Both the position numbers and the translations under genes were made by a program. 36,289 nt of DNA, taken from Acidobacteriota bacterium. Lineage in GTDB: Bacteria; Acidobacteriota; Terriglobia; Bryobacterales; Bryobacteraceae. Every line of letters begins with the position of its first letter. The first letter of the stretch is position 1. The DNA lies in NCBI GenBank assembly GCA_016201205.1, contig JACQDF010000136.1:1-36289 (forward strand). The letters are read 5' to 3'. Below, in pieces: positions 1 to 6,027 of the stretch. The notes beneath the pieces were generated by a model. That model ran no database searches and was not told where the DNA came from. It was given only the letters and a program-made list of their open reading frames with translations.

Positions 1-1
1 C

Positions 2-157
2 GACGAGCTGCCCGAGTTCCCGCGCAACGTGCTGGAGATGCTGCGCCAGCCGCTGGAGGAGACATCCATCACCATCGCCCGCTCCAACCTGTCGCTGGTG
101 TTCCCCTCCAACTTCATGCTGGTCGCCGCCATGAACCCCTGTCCGTGCAGACATTAA
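2..157 (+). pseudogene. ComM/YifB-type Mg-chelatase-like ATPase, truncated fragment
   Basis: The frame is open from the window edge and reads [17 protein letters not shown], then [16 protein letters not shown], and stops two residues later (RH, TAA at 155-157). These are the conserved Walker B-side and sensor segments of the YifB/ComM AAA+ family, a helicase-like protein involved in natural transformation. In intact members NPCPC is followed by GY and roughly 150-200 further residues, so the 3' part of this gene is missing. The break lies exactly after the conserved Cys-Pro-Cys. The upstream part is outside the window. I infer disruption by an insertion or rearrangement. The downstream DNA to 334 is non-coding in appearance. 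Confidence 0.8.
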
Positions 158-334
158 CTCAACACGGGTCGAGCCCTGAGTGCCGGAACGTGGGCCGGTG
201 TCTAATAGCGACTCGGTGACGGTTCCGCCGGCTGGGGGGCACCTTGGGTGGAACACGACAACTTCCGAGTGGGCCGGTATCTGGGCACGAATCGGCGAAG
301 TGTGGTTCGGGGTCCCCTTTCAAACGACGGAGAA

Positions 335-819
335 TCAGGCCGGTTCCCACGGCCGACGCGCCAGCCGGTCTGCCCCGGCAGGGCCGGCGACCAGCCGCAT
401 CGTTCCGTGGCCCAGGATGCCCAGGGTGACTACGCCACCGGAATTGCAAACACGGGTGCAAGCCCTGGCGCGTAGGCACCCCACTCTGGGAAGGTTGCAA
501 TATAGCGGTAGTCTCGCACCGGTCCAAGAACCGCAGCGACGAACACGACCACAGCCAGACCGCGCCCACCGAACCGGCGCGCAATACGCCATGTGATCAG
601 GAAGATGAACCCACACGGGACCGTGCCTATGCACATTAGCGTCAGGAAATACGGCTCCCAGGTGATCCACAAAGTGTCACCATCCAGCACTCTCACTGAT
701 GGCGACAATGCCCAGCAGCACCACGCCGGCGACTGCGCGCCAGACAAGGCGCCTGCGACGCGCCGAAGCGTGGCCCGAGTGAGGACGGTGACGACGGCCA
801 GGAGAACCATGTCATCCAA
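335..819 (-). pseudogene. decayed small membrane protein gene (frameshifted)
   Basis: Minus-strand reading gives coherent protein sequence only if the frame is switched several times. A first stretch (VLLAVVTVLTRATLRRVAGAL) continues in another frame as VAGVVLLGIVAISESAGW. It then returns to the first frame as WEPYFLTLMCIGTVPCGF...DYRYIATFPEWGAYAPG and ends, after a shift near 430-440, as VTLGILGHGTMRLVAGPAG...RRPWEPA. Hydrophobic stretches around LTLMCIGTVPCGFIFLITW and LAVVVFVAAVLG look like membrane helices. No single frame covers it, so it is a pseudogene of a roughly 160-residue multi-pass membrane protein. I do not recognise the family. Confidence 0.6.
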
Positions 820-944
820 TCACGATGCAAGGGAAGCCGGGCGCGAGAGCTCTGCCAATGCGGTTTCCGGAAGCGTCGTTTCCGGGACCTGGTCGGCTCC
901 AACAAGAGTGCCCGGTCCAGACCCATACACTTCCGTCACGCATG

Positions 945-950
945 TATAAT
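945..950 (+). promoter_or_regulatory. possible -10 element before the PepSY pair
   Basis: A perfect TATAAT lies 12 bases before the ATG at 963 in a locally AT-rich stretch. A start of transcription about 7 bases downstream would leave an almost leaderless mRNA, which agrees with the lack of a Shine-Dalgarno sequence before 963. No convincing -35 hexamer is visible 16-18 bases upstream. Confidence 0.35.
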
Positions 951-962
951 ATTTAAGATTCG

Positions 963-1586
963 ATGGGAAAGCGCTTCTATGTAGTTACACGCGACCTGCA
1001 TCTTTACGTCGGCCTGTTTCTGAGTCCGTTTGTTCTGGTGTTTGCAATCAGTGTGTTTTACCTCGTACATTCCCGGGTCGGACGAGAGGCGGCACCGCCA
1101 GGCCGGGTCGTTTCGAACCTGCCTGTCACAGACGAATTGGAGCGTCTGAGCGGCCGGGATCAGGTGAACAGTGTGCGGCCCTTGCTCGACCGGCTGGGTG
1201 TAAGGGGAGAGGTTAGCTTCATCCGCCGCATACCGAAGGAGCATCGGCTCGTGATCCCGGTACTGGTTCCCGGACGTGAAACTACGGTCGAGCTCGACCT
1301 GCAGAGCCGCACCGCTACCATTTCAGAACGGAGCACAGGTGTATCAAACGCCTTGATTCACCTTCACAAAATGCCCGGTCCTCACAACGTCAACATCCGG
1401 GTGAACTCGTCGTATATGAGAATATGGCGATGGCTTGCCGATGTCACTACGTACGGTTTGCTTTTCCTGACTTTCAGCGGTGTTTATCTTTGGGCGGTAT
1501 TGCGGGCCGAGCGACGTGTCGGTATAGGTCTTCTCTCCGCCGGAGCCATCTCGTTTTGTGGAATCGTATATGCCGTCTCGCATTGA
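963..1586 (+). CDS. PepSY-associated transmembrane protein (first of pair)
   Basis: The 207-residue protein has an N-terminal membrane helix (about 15-37, LYVGLFLSPFVLVFAISVFYL), a periplasmic PepSY-like region (about 60-150) and a C-terminal hairpin of membrane helices (about 160-205). The order helix, extracytoplasmic domain, IHLHKMPG...WRWLADVTTYGLLFLTFSGVYLW matches the PepSY-TM family. Members are often linked to TonB-dependent iron/siderophore uptake or to reductive steps in the periplasm. The start is the ATG at 963, with no clear ribosome site. The end overlaps the next gene, so the two are probably co-transcribed and may form a heteromer. Function beyond family is inference. Confidence 0.75.
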   Translation: MGKRFYVVTRDLHLYVGLFLSPFVLVFAISVFYLVHSRVGREAAPPGRVVSNLPVTDELERLSGRDQVNSVRPLLDRLGVRGEVSFIRRIPKEHRLVIPVLVPGRETTVELDLQSRTATISERSTGVSNALIHLHKMPGPHNVNIRVNSSYMRIWRWLADVTTYGLLFLTFSGVYLWAVLRAERRVGIGLLSAGAISFCGIVYAVSH

Positions 1587-2286
1587 AACCCTGCCTGCCG
1601 TAAGACCGTCTGCCCGTCGGGCGCTGGACACGTTCAAGCTCTGGAGCCGCAAAGGCCACTATTATCTTGGGTTGTACTTCCTGTTCTTTCTGTGGCTATT
1701 CGCGTTTACGGGTCTTCTTCTGAACCACTCGTGGATGTTTGCCGAGTTCTGGCCCAACCGAAAAGTCTCGAAGTTCGAGCGCCCAGTGGAGGTTCCGCAG
1801 ACAGATAACGATCTCGATCGTGCGCGCGGTCTAACGACGCGCCTGGGGATCAAAGGCGAAATCGAGTGGACTGCCGCTCGACCGGATTCGACCGTGTTCG
1901 AATTCCGGGTAAACAGGCCCGGCCACACTTCCAGTGTGACCGCGTATCCCGAGCAGGGGCGCGCAGTCGTTGAGCAGATCGAGATTAATACATGGGGCAT
2001 CATGCGGGTGCTACACACGTTCACGGGCGTGCGTGCAGGCGATGAACGGAATTACCGTGACTGGTTCCTAACGACGCTTTGGGTCATATCGATGGACGCC
2101 GTTTCAATAGGCCTCGTGATAATGGTTTTCAGCGGGCTGTATATGTGGTACGGGCTGCCGGCGAAACGCAAGCTGGGCAGCGCGGCTCTGATGCTCGGAA
2201 CAGTCTGCCTGCGCATTGTTTATCTTCGGCCTGCAGTGGATATATTAGAACCTTATCGAACGGCAGCACGCCCAGCCGTCGCTTGA
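1570..2286 (+). CDS. PepSY-associated transmembrane protein (second of pair)
   Basis: This is a second, diverged PepSY-TM protein of about 238 residues. WSRKGHYYLGLYFLFFLWLFAFTGLLLNHSW is the first membrane segment. A soluble region follows (GIKGEIEWTAARPDSTVFEF), then INTWGIMRVLHTFTG and the C-terminal membrane hairpin around SIGLVIMVFSGLYMWYGLP. The ATG at 1570 is preferred because GGAA lies about 6 bases ahead. A GTG at 1558 in the same frame is the alternative. Either way the start lies inside the upstream gene, indicating translational coupling. The paralogous tandem pair suggests a two-subunit membrane complex. Confidence 0.75.
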   Translation: MPSRIETLPAVRPSARRALDTFKLWSRKGHYYLGLYFLFFLWLFAFTGLLLNHSWMFAEFWPNRKVSKFERPVEVPQTDNDLDRARGLTTRLGIKGEIEWTAARPDSTVFEFRVNRPGHTSSVTAYPEQGRAVVEQIEINTWGIMRVLHTFTGVRAGDERNYRDWFLTTLWVISMDAVSIGLVIMVFSGLYMWYGLPAKRKLGSAALMLGTVCLRIVYLRPAVDILEPYRTAARPAVA

Positions 2287-2340
2287 CGCGCGCTCGGCGC
2301 CGCACTGCAGATCAGTCCCGTAGAGTCCCGTTACCGGAAA

Positions 2341-2408
2341 GTGACCGGTGCTGGTCACGACCGTCATGGGCGCGTCGTCGGCCACTCTTCCATAACTAGT
2401 GGAAGAGT
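2341..2408 (+). terminator. two inverted repeats after the PepSY pair
   Basis: Two perfect hairpins lie in the 213-bp gap before the next gene. The first is GTGACC-6-GGTCAC (2341-2358). The second is a 9-bp stem ACTCTTCCA / TGGAAGAGT with a 7-base loop (2384-2408). Neither is followed by a U-tract, so they could be a factor-dependent terminator, an operator or a leader structure of the following gene. Confidence 0.35.
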
Positions 2409-2499
2409 ACGCCGTGAGGCAGGCGCAATCCCCAGTTGGCCACGGTCCGCCGGTCCGTCTTGGTCCGTCTACAGCCGCATGGCCGGCTGTGAGGAACCA

Positions 2500-3339
2500 A
2501 TGCAAGCGGAGGCGGCTGAGCGTATTATTACCAGTATGACCTCGACGAATCTGGTCCTGTTCCTGGCCGTGGTGGCATTGACGTTGTTTGCCATATATCG
2601 GCGCTCCACGGCGGCGAGCACCGTCGCACCCCGCGAAGTAGCCCCGCCGGCATTCGAGCCGCGCCTTGCAGCGTTCCTGAAGGCCTTCCATTCGGCCACC
2701 TCGGAAACCGACGCCGACTACGCAGCAGCGTTGGCGGCCTTGCAGCAGGATCCGGAGCGCATGATCGCCGCCATCGCGGATGGGACTCGGCAGTGTGCGC
2801 CCGGCGATTACGCACTGCGCCGAGCTCTGTTGTATGCCGCCTCCAGCCTAGGCCATCCGGCGGCGCTCCCCCTGCTCGCCGATGCCGCGTCGAGACGGTT
2901 CAAGGAGATCCCCTCACCGGACTTTCATGAGCAGACGCTGCTCACCCAGGAAATGATGCTTCGCACCACGGCCGTGGAAGGCATCGAGCAGCTTGCGCGA
3001 GCGGGCCACGAGGGAGCGTTGGATTCGCTGCTGACCCTCTCGGATTCGCCCGTTTTGTCCGTGCGCGTGCTTTCATTCACTGCACTGCGGGCGGCCGACT
3101 CGTCGGGGCAGATCTTCAGCCGTGCTGCTGCACGGCTGAAGCAGGAAGACCGCTTTTTACTTCACTATCGCCGCGTCCCCATCGAGGAAGTTCCAGGCAT
3201 CAACGATCCCCGCGTGCACCTGATGAATCCCGAACAAAATATCGCGCGCCCGCCGCTGCTGTCCGCTGACTCGCCAGAGGGGTACCGGCCCGCAGCGGCA
3301 CCCGCTTCCGGCGCGCCCAAATCAGCCCGCAAAGGATGA
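2500..3339 (+). CDS. membrane-anchored HEAT-like repeat protein, function unknown
   Basis: The ATG at 2500 is chosen because GAGG lies 5 bases ahead. ATG 2536 is the alternative and gives a shorter N-terminus. Right after it comes a single hydrophobic helix (TNLVLFLAVVALTLFAIY), so the protein (about 279 residues) is probably anchored with the bulk outside the membrane. The body is helical and alanine/leucine-rich with segments such as ALRRALLYAASSLGHPAALPLLADAA and TTAVEGIEQLARAGHEGALDSLLTL, which look like HEAT/PBS-lyase-type repeats. The tail is Pro/Ala-rich and probably disordered. It ends 4 bases before the HExxH gene, so the two likely form one operon. Confidence 0.65.
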   Translation: MQAEAAERIITSMTSTNLVLFLAVVALTLFAIYRRSTAASTVAPREVAPPAFEPRLAAFLKAFHSATSETDADYAAALAALQQDPERMIAAIADGTRQCAPGDYALRRALLYAASSLGHPAALPLLADAASRRFKEIPSPDFHEQTLLTQEMMLRTTAVEGIEQLARAGHEGALDSLLTLSDSPVLSVRVLSFTALRAADSSGQIFSRAAARLKQEDRFLLHYRRVPIEEVPGINDPRVHLMNPEQNIARPPLLSADSPEGYRPAAAPASGAPKSARKG

Positions 3340-3343
3340 ACCC

Positions 3344-4237
3344 ATGGCTGACTGCACCTACACCGTTCCCGACCTGGACGCCTCCGGTGATACCCTGTAC
3401 GGCTCGCGTATCTGCGATCAACCCTTCATCGACTTCGTCTGGTACGGCCACGGCTTCAACAGCCGCTACTGGCAGGGCGGCTGGGGCTTCGACGACTGCT
3501 GCAACATCACCAAGCCTCTGGCCCGCGCGTTCAACGCCATGTGGTTGCTGAACTATTCCCCCGAGGATTATATGAATGAGGACTGGGGCTCGGATATGCT
3601 GCACTGGGGACCACGTTACGTGCGCGAGCAGTTCAAGTCCTACGACGATCTGCGCGCGCAGTGCGGCGACGGCAGCGCCAAGGCCAGGACCACTGGCTGC
3701 CAGCAGAGCCGCAAGTTCTTGGCATGGAAATGCACCGATGAGCGCAAGGAGCGCACCCGGAAGTGCGAGAGCTGGTTCTTCCTGTTCAGTTGGATTTGCT
3801 ACCTCTGGGCCTGGGTCGTGGCCATCGCCTGCTATGCCTGGGGGTTCGTCTCGCAGACGGCCTGCTCGGTCTGGTATGGGACCGTAGGCGGCGGGCAACA
3901 CGTGGATCTCTTTCTCTGGTTCTTCTACCCGCTTGACGGCTCCGGCAACGCGGACGTGGTGGCGCGTGCGGGGACGCTGGTGCACGAATCCCGGCACATC
4001 GGCGACAAGCCTCACGACGCCCAGTTTCCCGGGGGCTCCGTGTACGGCGCCGGCAAAGACGGCGCGGATTCTTCGTGGGACTACCAGGGTGCCTGGATGT
4101 ACCACGCGCTTTACCTGTGGTGGTTCTACGCGGCCGGCGCGCGGACGACTTTGGCGCTGCGCCAGTCCGCTAAGCAGAATGCGAACGTGATTCTCACCAA
4201 CGCCTTCGCCACCAGCCCGGGACTCCTGGTGCTGTAG
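3344..4237 (+). CDS. putative HExxH metallopeptidase-like protein, unrecognised family
   Basis: The 297-residue protein carries HESRH at 214-218 in the context TLVHESRHIGDKPHD, a match to the HExxH zinc-protease signature. A second aromatic/His-rich block (SSWDYQGAWMYHALYLWWF, about 243-261) could hold a third ligand. Residues about 144-178 form a very Trp/Cys-rich hydrophobic segment that may be a membrane hairpin, and Cys residues are frequent before it (50s, 107, 119, 130, 141), suggesting disulfides or metal binding. AAAGGA 8 bases before the ATG supports the start. I do not recognise a named family, and peptidase activity is an inference from the motif alone. It is coupled to the HEAT-like gene upstream. 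Confidence 0.65.
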   Translation: MADCTYTVPDLDASGDTLYGSRICDQPFIDFVWYGHGFNSRYWQGGWGFDDCCNITKPLARAFNAMWLLNYSPEDYMNEDWGSDMLHWGPRYVREQFKSYDDLRAQCGDGSAKARTTGCQQSRKFLAWKCTDERKERTRKCESWFFLFSWICYLWAWVVAIACYAWGFVSQTACSVWYGTVGGGQHVDLFLWFFYPLDGSGNADVVARAGTLVHESRHIGDKPHDAQFPGGSVYGAGKDGADSSWDYQGAWMYHALYLWWFYAAGARTTLALRQSAKQNANVILTNAFATSPGLLVL

Positions 4238-4239
4238 CC

Positions 4240-4347
4240 ATGCCGCGCCCTCCCGATTGCTGGCATTGAATCGTCGGGGGCTCTGCCGTGCTCGCCGGGC
4301 TCTGTTTCGGCCTTTATTGGGCCGTGCGCGCGCTGCTAGGTTTGTGA
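4240..4347 (+). pseudogene. tiny membrane-peptide ORF interrupted by an in-frame TGA
   Basis: An ATG two bases after the stop of the HExxH gene opens MPRPPDCWH, then TGA at 4267-4269. The same frame continues IVGGSAVLAGLCFGLYWAV and RALLGL to a second TGA at 4345-4347. The second part is a textbook single membrane helix. Restoring one base (TGA to TGG, Trp) would give a 35-residue small membrane protein directly coupled to the upstream operon. Either the gene is broken by a nonsense change or the frame is fortuitous. Confidence 0.35.
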
Positions 4348-4452
4348 GAAGCCGCGCGGCACGCAGGCTCCACCACCCGTACCGCAGGCACCAGCAGATA
4401 GGTAACTGGAGTGCCGCGCTAGCCATCACAGTTCGGCCAGGTATGGTGATGC

Positions 4453-4472
4453 GAGGACCCGGATGGGTCCTC
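4453..4472. terminator. perfect 8-bp hairpin between convergent genes
   Basis: GAGGACCC / GGGTCCTC with a GGAT loop forms a strong GC-rich stem between the plus-strand HExxH operon and the minus-strand HTH remnant. No T-run follows on either strand, so a bidirectional terminator is plausible but not certain. Nothing else is seen between 4348 and 4543. Confidence 0.4.
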
Positions 4473-4543
4473 CCTGACGCCGTAGTGTAGACCGGAACAC
4501 CAACTCCTGGATCGTTCGGCCACGTGGAAAACAACCCATTGAA

Positions 4544-4770
4544 CTAGCCCACCCGGCGCGAGTCCGACCGTTGTCGCTCGTCATTGAGAAACCGCTTCAC
4601 GCGACCCAGGAAAACGCCAGTGGGCTCCCTCTCGCCGCGCTCCTATTTCGCCAACGTGCTGGGGTCACCGCCAAGACGCTTCGCTGACTCTTTCTGCGAC
4701 AAGCCCAGGGTTGTTCGGTACCGCACCAGCCGGTCGAGCAAATCGCGCAGGATCGCCAAAGCGCCTCAGA
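4544..4770 (-). pseudogene. HTH (Cro/C1-type) domain remnant with nonsense mutation
   Basis: The minus strand reads ILRDLLDRLVRYRTTLGLSQ, then KESAKRLGGDPSTLAK, a TAG stop (4643-4645), and continues ERGEREPTGVFLGRVKRFL...DSRRVG to TAG at 4544-4546. It aligns closely with the last ~65 residues of the serine recombinase at 11080-13122 (RRTSLGLSQKEAARRLG..., AEREPTGVLQGQVKRFL..., DSRRAG). In that alignment the TAG replaces the Trp codon of KWER. The upstream part of the gene is missing and msrA begins immediately next to it. It is a truncated, dead copy of the second HTH module. Confidence 0.7.
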
Positions 4771-4783
4771 GGCCTTCACATGC

Positions 4784-5449
4784 TCATTTCCTCTTGCGGA
4801 CGCAGCCGGGGAACATCTTCTTCAGCTTTTCGACTTTGGGGTCAGAGACGTTGACGATATATGGGTTGGAGCGGTTCCGCCCGGCGTAGTCCTGATGGTA
4901 GGTTTCGGCGGTGTAGAACTTGTCGAGAGGAACGACCTGGGTGACGATCGGCTTGCCGAGAACATGGGCATCGTTGATCTGTTTGATGTAGGCTTCGGCG
5001 ACACGCCTCTGCTCCTCGGCGGCGCAGAAGATGGCGCTCCGGTATTGGGGGCCGAGGTCGGCGCCTTGTCGGTTAACCGAAGTGGGGTCATGGGCGACGC
5101 TGAAGAAGATCTTGAGCAGCTGTCCATATGAGATTTTGGCAGGGTTGTAGGTGATCAAGATGGCTTCGGCGTGACCGGTGCGCCCAGTGGAAACGAGGTC
5201 GTACTTCGCCGTTTCCTTAGTACCGCCGGAGTAGCCGGAGATCACATCGTCGACACCCTCGATGATTTCGAATACAGCCTCGGTGCACCAGAAGCAGCCG
5301 CCTGCGAGCACGACAGATTGCTTGCCGGGTCTCGGTTTGATGTCCATGGCGGGCTCGGGGAATTTGGCTGCTAATGTTGTATCGCCGGCAAAAGTGAGAA
5401 GAGTAGCCCCTAGGGTCGCCAGCCAGCGGAAGGTCCTTGGCATACGCAT
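4784..5449 (-). CDS. msrA: peptide-methionine (S)-S-oxide reductase MsrA, exported
   Basis: The 221-residue protein reduces the S-epimer of methionine sulfoxide in oxidised proteins. The catalytic GCFWC motif is at 51-55 with the usual downstream segments: GYSGGTKETAKYDLVSTGRTGHAEA, VAHDPTSVNRQGADLGPQYRSAIF and TYHQDYAGRN. An N-terminal hydrophobic segment (about 8-28) ending in an Ala-rich stretch looks like a signal peptide, so the enzyme probably works outside the cytoplasm. ATG 5449 is used; ATG 5443 is only two codons later. There is no strong Shine-Dalgarno. Remnants of an HTH gene lie on both sides, which suggests msrA sits at a recombination junction. Confidence 0.93.
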   Translation of the reverse strand: MRMPRTFRWLATLGATLLTFAGDTTLAAKFPEPAMDIKPRPGKQSVVLAGGCFWCTEAVFEIIEGVDDVISGYSGGTKETAKYDLVSTGRTGHAEAILITYNPAKISYGQLLKIFFSVAHDPTSVNRQGADLGPQYRSAIFCAAEEQRRVAEAYIKQINDAHVLGKPIVTQVVPLDKFYTAETYHQDYAGRNRSNPYIVNVSDPKVEKLKKMFPGCVRKRK

Positions 5450-5464
5450 GTCTAATTATTGCGC

Positions 5465-5700
5465 CGATTCGATGGTGGTGGGTTTGCAGCGACCAGTGAT
5501 TGCTGGCGCTCGACAGCGAATCCGAGCGCGGTCACTCCGCCTGCGTCCCAGGGTCGTGCGATGCCGGCCCAAGAGCTCGCCCCAGCCTACCGCCGCCGGC
5601 AGCGGATTGTAGCCGAGGAACCTAAAATGATGATCGGCGAAGGGTGCACCAGCTCCGATTCTCGCCGGGCGCTGCCACACCAGTCTTCGGAGTTTGCCGT
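5465..5700 (-). pseudogene. second HTH-module remnant, heavily decayed
   Basis: The minus strand contains FRFLGYNPLPAAVGWGELL then GRHRTTLG, which matches the linker and start of the second HTH in the recombinase at 11080-13122 (IRLLEYNPLP...VRRRTSLG). DNA similarity continues on both sides (towards 5470 and 5690) but with frameshifts and stops. It is independent of the remnant at 4544-4770, because both contain the same RxRTTLG segment. From 5701 to 6027 I see nothing coding or structured. Confidence 0.55.
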
Positions 5701-6027
5701 GATTCCGGGACGGCGAAGAGGGGTGACGGATTGGGGGACACATCTACGGAACGTCTACACAAGCACAGCCCGCACCGCAGCGACGAACTGCCGAAAGCGA
5801 TCGGTCCTGGTCTGACGACCATTCCTCAAGAGCGTTCGAAAAAGGACTGGCGTAGTCCCTTGCTCAACTCCAGTTGAACACCCGTACCACTGATAGTCTT
5901 TGCAAATGTTCGCCCTATCCTGACCCTGGAGAGATTGGGGTTTGGATGCGTCTTGACGCGGTTCAATCATGACGCCAGCTTCAGCCCGCGTGGCATTCTG
6001 ATCCCTGATCGGCTTTTCGTGAGTCGT

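Noticed and set aside
3200-4534. 444-residue open frame antisense to the HExxH gene
   Set aside because: Covers the HEAT/HExxH genes in antisense; low-complexity Arg/Ala composition and no ribosome site.
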